Assembly: GCA_949298665.1 (NCBI GenBank)
Contig: CASFXO010000193.1
Span: forward strand, 1 to 10,796
Length of the DNA stretch: 10,796 nt
Direction: 5' to 3'
From: an uncultured Lentisphaeria bacterium
GTDB lineage: Bacteria > Verrucomicrobiota > Lentisphaeria > Victivallales > Victivallaceae
Shown: positions 1 through 7,380 of the stretch, piece by piece
How the letters are laid out: every line of letters begins with the position of its first letter
Numbering within the stretch: position 1 is the first letter of the stretch
Translations under genes and position numbers: made by a program
The notes under the pieces: generated by a model
What the model was told of the DNA's origin: nothing
Database searches by the model: none
The model's input: only the letters and a program-made list of their open reading frames with translations

Positions 1-3000
1 GAAGAAGCGGGTATTCAATTCACTGTCGAAGGCGCTGACGAAGCGACGCTCAAATGCCACCGCGATCGAACGTTTGCCGTTGCCGTCAAAATCCGGGGTT
101 TCCAGACCGCGAACATTGGTGTTCCGGGTCATGACTTTGGCATAGGGGATGCCGCCGAAGGCCCGGATGCCGAATCCGAGGTCGGCTTCATGCAGGACGT
201 TGCCGTCCAGATCCCAGATCATCACCCGGTTGACTGTCCCGTTGAAGTCCCCGACCAGCCGGAGCGGACCACCGGGTTCCAGTTGGGCGGTTTTCAGATG
301 GTTGCGACCGATATAGCCGAAACCGAAATGCCCCATGAAGGTGCCGTCCTTGGCCTTGTCCAGTGACATGTAGCCGCGTTTGAGATTCTTTTCATACTGA
401 TAGACCGTCGGATGGCCCACCATGAAGCCCCAGCTCAAGACGGTTTTCGGGGTCTTGCCGTGGGCGGGCAGTTCGGTCATGCCTTCGAAGGTCCCCCATT
501 CCTGGAACTGGCGTTTGAGCAGTTTGCCGTTTTCGTCGAGGATTTCGAGCGTGCCGGCGCCGCCGACGAAAATCCGTTCCTTGCCCGGTTCCAGCTCGAA
601 GACGCCGATTTTGCAGACGCCGGGCATTTCGCCCTTGGCCCACCACATGCGCTCGTGTTTGATGCCGTCCGGCATGCGGGAAGTGAATTCCCAGGCGGTT
701 TTCCCATCCAGCGTGAAGGCCCGGAGCTTTTCATCGATCGCGCCGACCAGCAGCTCCTTCCGGCTCGGCCGCCAGCACAATGCGCCGACCGCGGAGGCCA
801 TCGGAAATTCCCGGATGATGTTGCCGTCGGCATCCATCAACACGGCGCGGTTGCCGATCGCCACGGCCAGCACCTCTTTGCCGTCCAGTTCGAAGGTGAT
901 GTGTTCCCCGATGAAATCGCCCGGTTTCTTCGCCCAGACCGAAGCCAGTTCCGGCAGCGTGGCCGGGGCCGCCGTCGCCGGTGCCGGTTTGGCGGCGAGA
1001 ATCGTTGCCGCCGCAGGGGCCGGATCGGCCCATTCCGGTGCCGCGGCAACGGAAAGAACCAGTTCTTTTCCGGCGGGCGCCGTTACTTTTCTGCCGTCGG
1101 CGCTGAGGATGACTTCCGTATCGCGGTCGGCGGTCAGGGCGAGCCGGCCGGTTGTCCGGTCGAAATCGGCGGAGACCGGAGCGGAGGCCGTCAGTACGCC
1201 CGGCAGTTCGCGGACCTGAAACCCGAACAGATGATCTTTTTCAGTCAACAGGAATCCGGAGTCCCGGGGCGTCAGCAAAGCCGGCTGCGGCAGCTTCAGG
1301 GCGATGACGCCGTTCTGTTCCGCCGCGGACGGGGTTTTTTCGGGGGCGCCGGGGCGCAGGATCGAGGCGAAACGAACCGGTTGCCCCGCTTTCCCTTCGC
1401 CGAGGACGGTCAGCTGGGAATCGACGCCGGTGGTTTTCAGATAGGCGCCGCCGGCGACTCGTTTCTGACTGGTTTCGCCTGGAGCGGAGCAGGCGACGGT
1501 CCAGCGGGTATTGCCGCTGGCGAGTTCGAATTCGTGAGTTTTCGTCGGCGTCATCTTCGTTCCATGGGGCGTTTCCCAGTTGGCGATGATCTGCGACGTG
1601 CGGCAGTCCGCAAGCGGCGTCACTTCATCGAAAGTCAACAGGAATCCGTTTTCCCGGATGACGAACGTCCGGATCCAGTCATGACCGTTGAAGGCGGCGA
1701 GTTTCCCCTGCATGAAAGCGGTCTTGCCGACGCGACCGTACCGGAGCGGTTCGGTGTACTGACTGATTTTCGGGTCGCCGAGGCCGTCCCGATAGATGTG
1801 CAGCTGGTTGTGATAGCCGCGTAGCAGCGGCACGCCGCGCAGATACAGACTGATCAGCGCGAAGTTGTGGAAGGGATTCCGTCCCGATTCGTATTTGGCG
1901 TCCAGCAGCGCAAAGTCTTCGCCCGCGTCGCCGTGGCGGCGGTAGCTCATCCATTCGACGACCTTGTTTCGGTCGAAAGGCGGATCCCATTCGTCCATGC
2001 CCCGGGCATCGAAGCTGGCGATCCGCCATCTGCCGTCGGTGTCGGCGAAAAAGTTGTGCTCATACGGATGCGCCGGATAATAGGACTGGCCCAGCCGGAA
2101 CTGGTCGGGATCGTAATTCTTACGCAGATCCGCGAGTTCCACCGGCGCCTGATCTTCGGTCAGATAAGCCATCTGATACAGCAGTTCGGGGCTGGAATAG
2201 TCGTGGGCCCAGTCCCCCGGACGCCGTTCGGAGAGCATGACCAGGGCTTCCACATAGCTGCTGATGACCGGATTGCCGACATATTTCCGGCCGCCGTCCA
2301 GCAGGGCGAAACGGATCGCCGGCCGGATGAAGGTGTTGTACCAGAAGAGACTCCCCGCCACGACCGCCGGATATTGATCGAGCGTGGCGAAGAGACGGCG
2401 GGCGACCTGCTCGCCGTCGCGGCCGTCGCGGGAGGGATAGTATTTCCGGAAATAGCGTGCGGTGCAGTAGACGGTAACCGCTTCCGACAGGTAATGGCGG
2501 TCCCGCAGCTTCAGCGGCGTCTCCTTGATGTTGTAAATCTTGTAGATGCCCTTGTCGCCGTTCTTGCGCCGGTTGTTGAGCTGTTCATAGAATTTTTCCG
2601 TGATCCGGACCCGGTCCGCGTCCGAGAAGAAGGGATCCTCCTCGATGAGGTCCCAGTACAGAATGAGCATATGGGCGTTGTAATGGTACGGTTCGCCCAG
2701 CGGGTCCTTCAGATTGGAATAGACGAATTCCCCGTCCAGCCGGTTAAGGTCCTCCGAGGCGCGTTCGTCGGGGAATGCCAGCCGCATGAACTCGCGGGCG
2801 TAACGGGTGTCGCCGGTCATGTAGAAGAGCGCCATGTTCTTGCTGACCAGATTCCAGCCGAATTCATTGGGCCCGCCGCCTTCCGGGGACTGATCCCAGG
2901 AGACCGCGTCCCTGGCGTTTTCCGGCGGCTGCTTGCCCTGTCCCAGGACGATGTCGGCCAGATAGCCGAGCCGGAGGTCTTTGCCGGCGGGGCATTCCTT

Positions 3001-3999
3001 CAGCATGTTCACAAACCGGTCGACGGCCTGCCGGTCGCCTTCCGGATCGCTGCCGCCGACGGTGAGCACGTTGCAGCCGTCGCCGAAGGGATTGTGCAGG
3101 CTGCGCACCAGCGAACCGCCCTTGCCGGGATAGCGGGAATCCAGCAGCGTGTAATAACGGTTATAGAGGTTTTCCACGGTCTGGTTGCGGTCACGGCTGC
3201 CGATGGTGATGAGGTTGTGTTTGAGCGTCTCCGTGTCGGCGAAGGTCTTGTCGCTGAGAACGGGGAGCCGGACGCCGGTTTTCGCCGCGACGGCGGCGTT
3301 GATCTTGTCGGCGAGCTGCCGGTATTCGGGCGTTTCCGGAATGACGATCGCCGTATAGGGAACCTTATCCTTCACCAGGTCGGTATTGAGATACAGGTTG
3401 CGCGGCGTGATTTTCAACGCGCCCGGCACCCGCTGCGGATCGGCGGGGAGGGGCGCGAGTTCCGTGGGCGAGGATTCCAGCTTGAAGTCCAGCAGCCGGA
3501 CCGCGGGGGCCGCGCCGGCGGTGACGATGTAAACCGCCACGGCGTTAACGCCTTCCGGAGCGCGCAGCGTGACGCTGGTCAGGTTGGAGTTTTCGTCGAA
3601 GTCATTCAGCGGCACCTGGTGCAGATATTCGGAATTGCGGAAGGTGCGCAGCGGATAGGGGTAGAAGCGCAGCTGCAGATACGCGCCTTCCTGGCTTCGG
3701 CCCGGAAGCGCCGCGCTTTCGAGTACGGCGCGGTACCAGACGCCCGGTGTGGCGGGGAATTTCCGGCTCAGTCCCAGTCCCTGTTTCGGATCGTTCACCG
3801 TCAGGGCCGTGGCGCGGCGCCCGGAGGGCAGCAAGGTCCGGGTGATGGTGCCGGCGCTGCCGGTGTCATACTTGCTCCAGCCTTTGGGCAGGCCGTCGGC
3901 GAATTCGGAGAAGTTGTCGGTGAACACGACATCCGGCGCCGCCGGGGCGGTGAACGCCCCGGCCAGCAGGATGGCCAGCAATGGAATCAATTTTTTCAT
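1..3999 (-). CDS. Large secreted multidomain protein, heparinase/alginate-lyase-like core with beta-propeller-like tail (3' partial)
   Basis: I translated this minus-strand frame end to end: 1333 codons with no stop, still open at position 1. Residues 1-23 (MKKLIPLLAILLAG...) are a Sec signal peptide. Residues 24-175 look like a lectin/CBM beta-sandwich. Residues 190-330 (ETPEYRQLADKI, KTGVRLPV) resemble the alpha/beta N-terminal domain of GH67-type enzymes. Residues 370-650 are helical with aromatic/His clusters (EPYHYNAHM 436-444; HPYEHNFFAD 644-653), as in alpha-toroid polysaccharide lyases. Residues 655-980 look like the beta-sandwich that follows the toroid in heparinase II/III-like proteins (LISLYLRGVPLLRGYHNQL). 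An Ala/Pro linker (about 985-1017) leads to repeats with DADGN, DLDGN and FDGNGK turns, suggesting a beta-propeller. Substrate and catalytic residues are unknown, and I cannot name the family. An in-frame ATG two codons upstream (4005) is an alternative start; neither start has a strong Shine-Dalgarno. It lies 18 bp after the pseudopilin gene and probably shares its transcript. Role in polysaccharide degradation is inferred. Confidence 0.85.
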   Translation of the reverse strand, partial: MKKLIPLLAILLAGAFTAPAAPDVVFTDNFSEFADGLPKGWSKYDTGSAGTITRTLLPSGRRATALTVNDPKQGLGLSRKFPATPGVWYRAVLESAALPGRSQEGAYLQLRFYPYPLRTFRNSEYLHQVPLNDFDENSNLTSVTLRAPEGVNAVAVYIVTAGAAPAVRLLDFKLESSPTELAPLPADPQRVPGALKITPRNLYLNTDLVKDKVPYTAIVIPETPEYRQLADKINAAVAAKTGVRLPVLSDKTFADTETLKHNLITIGSRDRNQTVENLYNRYYTLLDSRYPGKGGSLVRSLHNPFGDGCNVLTVGGSDPEGDRQAVDRFVNMLKECPAGKDLRLGYLADIVLGQGKQPPENARDAVSWDQSPEGGGPNEFGWNLVSKNMALFYMTGDTRYAREFMRLAFPDERASEDLNRLDGEFVYSNLKDPLGEPYHYNAHMLILYWDLIEEDPFFSDADRVRITEKFYEQLNNRRKNGDKGIYKIYNIKETPLKLRDRHYLSEAVTVYCTARYFRKYYPSRDGRDGEQVARRLFATLDQYPAVVAGSLFWYNTFIRPAIRFALLDGGRKYVGNPVISSYVEALVMLSERRPGDWAHDYSSPELLYQMAYLTEDQAPVELADLRKNYDPDQFRLGQSYYPAHPYEHNFFADTDGRWRIASFDARGMDEWDPPFDRNKVVEWMSYRRHGDAGEDFALLDAKYESGRNPFHNFALISLYLRGVPLLRGYHNQLHIYRDGLGDPKISQYTEPLRYGRVGKTAFMQGKLAAFNGHDWIRTFVIRENGFLLTFDEVTPLADCRTSQIIANWETPHGTKMTPTKTHEFELASGNTRWTVACSAPGETSQKRVAGGAYLKTTGVDSQLTVLGEGKAGQPVRFASILRPGAPEKTPSAAEQNGVIALKLPQPALLTPRDSGFLLTEKDHLFGFQVRELPGVLTASAPVSADFDRTTGRLALTADRDTEVILSADGRKVTAPAGKELVLSVAAAPEWADPAPAAATILAAKPAPATAAPATLPELASVWAKKPGDFIGEHITFELDGKEVLAVAIGNRAVLMDADGNIIREFPMASAVGALCWRPSRKELLVGAIDEKLRAFTLDGKTAWEFTSRMPDGIKHERMWWAKGEMPGVCKIGVFELEPGKERIFVGGAGTLEILDENGKLLKRQFQEWGTFEGMTELPAHGKTPKTVLSWGFMVGHPTVYQYEKNLKRGYMSLDKAKDGTFMGHFGFGYIGRNHLKTAQLEPGGPLRLVGDFNGTVNRVMIWDLDGNVLHEADLGFGIRAFGGIPYAKVMTRNTNVRGLETPDFDGNGKRSIAVAFERRFVSAFDSELNTRFF

Positions 4000-4017
4000 C
4001 GTCATCAAGCCCGGGAG

Positions 4018-4743
4018 TTAAAGCGTACCGGTTTCCATCGGTTTGAAGTAGGTATTATACATGTCTGTGGTACGGGGCTGGAACGGGAAGGCTGCCACAT
4101 GACCGTCGACGAACTGCGCATTCACATAGGTGCCGCGATTGTCATGTCGGCTCCAGGCGACGGAGCCGCTGACCTGATCCTCCCAGCCGGTCTGACCGTT
4201 GAACATGCAGGAGAAATAATAGCCGTCCATGTTGGTGATCATTTTCGAGGGTTGGCGGACCTGATTGCGTTTGACGGAGGGATAATATTCCGTCCAGCCT
4301 TTGCAGCCGAGCATGTAACTGCGCATGTAGCCGCCGCACTGGAAGGTGTAGTCCCAGCTCAGGTCCAGCGGCGTCCAGGGAGAGATGGAGCCGCCGTGGC
4401 TGGTGATGATTTTCCCCTGTTCGCGTTCGGAAGCGGGACACATCGGGACGGCTTCCTTGGATTTATCCTTGTAGCCTTTGCGATAGAAGAGGTCGTTGGC
4501 GTAGGGTTTCATCAACTTGTACCAGGGGGAGCCGTCCTCCATGATCGCGGCCGTGAGATAGTCATTGTAATCGTTGGCGTACAGCGTGTCGCAGATGCCG
4601 ATCTGCTTGGAAATGTTGATGCAGGCCGCCTTCCAGGCGGTGGCGCGCGCTTTGTTGAGGCTCGGGAGCAGCATGGAAGCAAGGATGGCGATGATCGCGA
4701 TGACGACCAGCAGCTCGATCAGGGTGAAGGATCTCTTGTTCAT
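4018..4743 (-). CDS. Type II pseudopilin-like protein (prepilin-type N-terminal cleavage/methylation domain)
   Basis: 241 aa. The N-terminus MNKRS^FTLIELLVVIAIIA is a classic prepilin signal: short basic leader, cut before Phe6, Glu at mature position 5 (E10), then a hydrophobic helix to about residue 27 that would sit in the inner membrane or in a pilus/pseudopilus. Position -1 is Ser instead of the usual Gly. The soluble part (35-241) has six Cys (41, 51, 102, 136, 147, 179) and a late FVDGHV motif (D213, G214, H215) after H200, typical of the expanded pseudopilin families of Lentisphaerota and Planctomycetota. The frame stays open upstream to an ATG at 5064, but the Shine-Dalgarno at 4751-4756 and the prepilin leader fix the start at 4743. 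This ATG overlaps the stop of the regulator gene (ATGA), and the large exoprotein follows 18 bp later. A type II secretion-like or surface role is inferred; the ligand or cargo is unknown. Confidence 0.92.
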   Translation of the reverse strand: MNKRSFTLIELLVVIAIIAILASMLLPSLNKARATAWKAACINISKQIGICDTLYANDYNDYLTAAIMEDGSPWYKLMKPYANDLFYRKGYKDKSKEAVPMCPASEREQGKIITSHGGSISPWTPLDLSWDYTFQCGGYMRSYMLGCKGWTEYYPSVKRNQVRQPSKMITNMDGYYFSCMFNGQTGWEDQVSGSVAWSRHDNRGTYVNAQFVDGHVAAFPFQPRTTDMYNTYFKPMETGTL

Positions 4744-5864
4744 AAGGCGTTCTCCTGTGTTATGGGTAAAACGGATTGGGCATTCAAGGTTTTTCGGCGT
4801 CTGGGTTGCGGCGCGGGTTCCGGCTCCATTTCCACGAGGGTGCCGCTGAGCAGGATGCGACGGGGATGCGCGCCGGGGTTTTCGATGCGCCGCAGACATT
4901 CGGAGAGGGCCAGTTCGCCGATTTCGGTGTAATCCGGCGTGATGGTGTTGACCGGCAGATATTCCGGGATCAGCAGCGATTTGCCGTCGATCGACAGTAC
5001 GCAGCGGTCCCGGGAAAGGAGGCGCCCGGTCTGGCGCTGATATTCCATCTGGGTGCGGTTGCACTCGGTACCGCTGACGAAGAGATACCCGCAGTCGGGG
5101 TCCCGCATTTCCCGGATGATGCGGTCATAGAGTTCCGGGCGTTCGAAATCGGCGCACATGGCCGGCAGCGGCAGGAACGTTTCCGCCTGTCCCCGGGCAC
5201 TCCAGCGCCGGGCGAAGATTTCCGCGCGGTAGGCATAGAGCGGGATCGGGAAGCTGATGACCTTCACCCGTTTCAGATGGCGGGCCAGGAAAAATTCTTC
5301 CGCCAGTTCCGCGCAGTGCAGCGGATCAAGGCCGATCAGCGAGGCGAACCCATAGGAATTGAGCATGTCGATCCCCACGCCGGGGCGGATGCGCGGCAGC
5401 CGGTCCAGCACAATGTCGTAATGCCCCACCAGCAGCAGCGCGTCGGCGGCCCGCGCCGCCTGGTCCAGCACCTCGTAGGTGGTCATGCCGTATTTGCGCA
5501 GATGCAGGCTGATGGCGGTTCCCGTCGCGGCGGCCTGCCGCTGAAGCCCGAGGATGATGTGGGCGCAGTAGCTTTCCTTGGTGTCGAGGTGTTCGGAAAA
5601 GACGGCGATCCGTCGGCCGAGCATTCCCGCGTCGGCGCCGTTGACCCGGCGGACGTAGGCGCCGGAGCCGCGGCGCAGCTCCAGGATGCCCTGCGCCTGC
5701 AGGAATTCCAGCCCGCGGGCGGCGGTGCCCCGGGAAAGTTTGAACCGTTCGCACAATTCCCGCAGGGGCGGAATCCGGGAGCCGGCGGAATATTGACCGC
5801 CGGCGATCATCGCCTCGATGTGGTCGGTCAGTGCTTGAAAGCGGTTGCCGGGTTTGCTCTTCAT
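4740..5864 (-). CDS. GntR-type winged-helix regulator with LacI/periplasmic-binding-like sensor domain
   Basis: 374 aa. Residues 6-73 form a GntR-type winged helix: IPPLRELCERFKLSRGTAAR holds the helix-turn-helix (about 33-55) and LELRRGSGAYV the wing. Residues 85-345 look like a type I periplasmic-binding-protein sensor (RRIAVFSEHLD; ADALLLVGHYD; CGYLFVSGTE; RCVLSIDG; ITPDYTEIGELA), the AraR-like architecture in which a sugar or other small ligand controls DNA binding. The tail 346-374 is Pro/Arg-rich and low complexity. Start: ATG at 5864 with AGGA 5 nt upstream. The gene is first in a minus-strand operon; its TGA (4742-4740) overlaps the pseudopilin ATG. A consensus promoter and repeated TGTCC half-sites lie just upstream, so autoregulation is likely (inference). 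The effector is unknown; from context, perhaps a breakdown product of the substrate of the large downstream protein. Confidence 0.9.
   Translation of the reverse strand: MKSKPGNRFQALTDHIEAMIAGGQYSAGSRIPPLRELCERFKLSRGTAARGLEFLQAQGILELRRGSGAYVRRVNGADAGMLGRRIAVFSEHLDTKESYCAHIILGLQRQAAATGTAISLHLRKYGMTTYEVLDQAARAADALLLVGHYDIVLDRLPRIRPGVGIDMLNSYGFASLIGLDPLHCAELAEEFFLARHLKRVKVISFPIPLYAYRAEIFARRWSARGQAETFLPLPAMCADFERPELYDRIIREMRDPDCGYLFVSGTECNRTQMEYQRQTGRLLSRDRCVLSIDGKSLLIPEYLPVNTITPDYTEIGELALSECLRRIENPGAHPRRILLSGTLVEMEPEPAPQPRRRKTLNAQSVLPITQENAL
4751..4756 (-). promoter_or_regulatory. Shine-Dalgarno of the pseudopilin gene
   Basis: Minus strand reads AGGAGA, 7 nt before the ATG at 4743. It lies inside the last codons of the regulator gene. 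It decides the pseudopilin start over the longer in-frame extension to 5064. Confidence 0.8.
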
Positions 5865-5887
5865 AAGAATCCTGTTAAAACAATAAG

Positions 5888-5927
5888 TGTCCCAAAGTGT
5901 CCATTTTTATGCATTAATTATAGGACA
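5888..5927. promoter_or_regulatory. Putative operator: repeated TGTCC/GGACA half-sites
   Basis: TGTCC occurs at 5888-5892 and 5898-5902, exactly 10 bp (one helical turn) apart within AAGTGTCC repeats. The inverse GGACA is at 5923-5927, touching the -10 box of the regulator promoter. On the minus strand the two direct copies read GGACACTT and lie just downstream of the predicted start site; together with the inverted copy they bracket the -10 box and the start site. This is where an autorepressor would bind, and the downstream regulator is the obvious candidate. Binding is inferred. Confidence 0.55.
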
Positions 5928-5945
5928 TTTGTCTGCGGATGTCAA
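5917..5945 (-). promoter_or_regulatory. Sigma70-type promoter of the regulator operon
   Basis: On the minus strand, -35 TTGACA (5945-5940) and -10 TATAAT (5922-5917) are both perfect consensus with a 17-bp spacer. Transcription would begin near 5910 and give a leader of about 45 nt before the regulator ATG. An A/T-rich stretch lies just upstream of the -35 (about 5951-5980) and could act as an UP element. Confidence 0.85.
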
Positions 5946-5954
5946 TGGCAGTTC

Positions 5955-5980
5955 AAAATTTTTTCAAAAAAAAAGAAAAA
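5955..5980. promoter_or_regulatory. A/T tract between divergent promoters (possible shared UP element or bent DNA)
   Basis: A run of A and T (AAAATTTTTT, one C, then nine A, one G and five A) lies between the minus-strand promoter (-35 at 5940-5945) and the plus-strand promoter (-35 at 5995-6000). It falls at UP-element distance from both. No hairpin that could serve as a terminator is visible. Confidence 0.4.
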
Positions 5981-5994
5981 GACAGGAGGGTTTT

Positions 5995-6023
5995 TTGCAA
6001 AGCGGCGGCGATGGTACTATAGT
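5995..6023 (+). promoter_or_regulatory. Predicted promoter of the yihY-like operon
   Basis: -35 TTGCAA (5995-6000, 4 of 6 consensus) and -10 TATAGT (6018-6023, 5 of 6) are separated by 17 bp. The start site would be near 6030, about 25 nt before the ATG at 6055. The A tract upstream supports the assignment. Confidence 0.6.
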
Positions 6024-6041
6024 TTCCCGTAAAAATCATCC

Positions 6042-6047
6042 GGAGAG
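6042..6047 (+). promoter_or_regulatory. Shine-Dalgarno of the YihY-family gene
   Basis: GGAGAG ends 7 nt before the ATG at 6055. It selects this start over an in-frame ATG at 5887 that would lie upstream of the predicted promoter. Confidence 0.75.
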
Positions 6048-6054
6048 AGTCGAC

Positions 6055-7359
6055 ATGATGTGGAAAAAATGGCTGCGTTATTTATATGACGGTACCACGC
6101 CTTATGCCCGGCTGAGCTGGTCCGGCAAATTCGCCCGGGCGCTGGTGCTCAGCGGCAAGCTGTTCATGCATGGCGAATACGGGCGGCAGGCGACGGCTCT
6201 GACGTATTACACGCTGTTTTCGCTGGTGCCGCTGGCGGCGTTGTTTTTCGGGATCGCCAAAGGGTTTGCGCTGGAGGGGCGGCTGATGCTGTTTCTCAAT
6301 GCCCGCTTCGCGCAGCACCGGGAGACTCTGGCGTGGATCTACCGTTTCGCCGAAACCACGCTTCAGGAGGCGCGCGGCGGGGTGGTGGCCGGTGTGGGGG
6401 TGATCTGTCTCTTCGGGACGGTGATCATGCTGGCTTCCGGGATCGAGGATACATTCAATACGGTCTGGCACCTGCCGCGGCGGCGGAATCTCCTGCGCAA
6501 GGTGAGCGATTATCTGGCGATTCTGGTGGTGACGCCGATTCTGATCATCATCGCCGGCAGCACTACGGTAGTCACCCGGGCGTTGCTCAACGATCTGGCA
6601 CGGAGCAGTCCCGTGCTTTTCCGGGAGGGGTTGCCGCTGCTGGTGGCCGGTTCCGAGCTGGTGCCGCTGATCATGGCGTGGCTGCTGTTTGCGGCGATCT
6701 ACTTTTTCGTGCCGAACACCCGGGTACGGTTCAGTTCGGCGCTGCTGGCGGCACTGGTGGCGGGGACGCTGTTTCAGGGGCTGCAAAGTTCCCTGATTTA
6801 TTTGCAGGTGGCGTTGTCGCGCTACAACACGATCTACGGAAGTTTTGCGGCGGTGCCGCTGCTGCTGCTGTTTCTGCAATGGTCGTGGAAAATCATTCTG
6901 TTCGGCGCGGAATTCGCTTTCGTCCATCAGAATATCAACACCGGCCGGTTTGAGCATTCCGATGCGGTGCTCAGTGCGCGGCTGCGGCGACTGTATTTAT
7001 TTGCGGTGGCGCGGCTGGTGATCCGGCATTACGATTCGGGACGCGGCGGCCTGTCGGAGGCGGAGGTGGGGGATAACCTGCAGATTACGCCGTTTCAGGT
7101 GCGGGAGTACCTGGCACAACTGCGGGAAGCGGGGATTCTGCTGCGGGTGGTGGACGCCGCCGGTGCGGAATCTTTCGTCCCCGCCGTGCCGACGGCGGGG
7201 TTGACGGTGATGCAGGTCTGGAAGATGCTGGAAATACAGGGAGAAGACCAGCCGGAACCGGCCACCGCGGTTATGTTGTCCAAATTGAACGGCGCCTGTG
7301 AACGGCTGGAAGCCGCCGCCGTCGCCGATGCGGCCAACCGGCCGCTGCGCGATGTTTAA
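6055..7359 (+). CDS. YihY/BrkB-family inner-membrane protein with C-terminal winged helix
   Basis: 434 aa. Six hydrophobic segments are visible: about 49-71 (ALTYYTLFSLVPLAALFFGI), 109-130, 150-173, 193-219, 226-251 and 261-290 (YGSFAAVPLLLLFLQWSW). The TALTYYTLFSLVPL start of TM1, the IEDTFNTVW loop after TM2, the FVPN end of TM4 and the YGSFAAVPLLLLFLQW...FGAEFAF block are hallmarks of the YihY/UPF0761 family, once misnamed RNase BN. The cytoplasmic tail (about 305-395) looks like a winged helix (LSEAEVGDNLQITPFQVREY), a known accessory in this family. Molecular function is not established. The start is set by GGAGAG upstream; a second ATG follows immediately (6058). The lipocalin gene begins 21 bp after the stop, so the two are probably cotranscribed. 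Confidence 0.92.
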   Translation: MMWKKWLRYLYDGTTPYARLSWSGKFARALVLSGKLFMHGEYGRQATALTYYTLFSLVPLAALFFGIAKGFALEGRLMLFLNARFAQHRETLAWIYRFAETTLQEARGGVVAGVGVICLFGTVIMLASGIEDTFNTVWHLPRRRNLLRKVSDYLAILVVTPILIIIAGSTTVVTRALLNDLARSSPVLFREGLPLLVAGSELVPLIMAWLLFAAIYFFVPNTRVRFSSALLAALVAGTLFQGLQSSLIYLQVALSRYNTIYGSFAAVPLLLLFLQWSWKIILFGAEFAFVHQNINTGRFEHSDAVLSARLRRLYLFAVARLVIRHYDSGRGGLSEAEVGDNLQITPFQVREYLAQLREAGILLRVVDAAGAESFVPAVPTAGLTVMQVWKMLEIQGEDQPEPATAVMLSKLNGACERLEAAAVADAANRPLRDV

Positions 7360-7380
7360 CCTCAGGCAGGGAGAGTATGT

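Noticed and set aside
412..1824. 470-aa plus-strand open reading frame
   Set aside because: Same mirror-frame artefact over the 3' part of the large minus-strand gene, whose own translation shows a signal peptide and domain structure.
1867..4932. 1021-aa plus-strand open reading frame
   Set aside because: It is the mirror frame of the minus-strand exoprotein and pseudopilin genes and crosses gene boundaries. GC-rich codon use avoids TTA, CTA and TCA on the minus strand, which leaves the opposite frame open. Its composition is low in recognisable motifs.
4744..5064. Extended pseudopilin start at 5064
   Set aside because: The extension would put about 107 residues before the prepilin leader and lies inside the regulator gene. 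The leader peptide and AGGAGA support the start at 4743.
5959..5980. T run followed by A run as a bidirectional terminator
   Set aside because: There is no loop and no GC stem, and it lies between two divergent promoters where a terminator has no purpose.
4776..6032. 418-aa plus-strand open reading frame
   Set aside because: Mirror frame of the regulator gene that runs on through the divergent promoter region.
5887..6054. Extended YihY start at 5887
   Set aside because: It would begin upstream of the predicted promoter and encode the A tract as a lysine-rich run; GGAGAG before 6055 fits much better.
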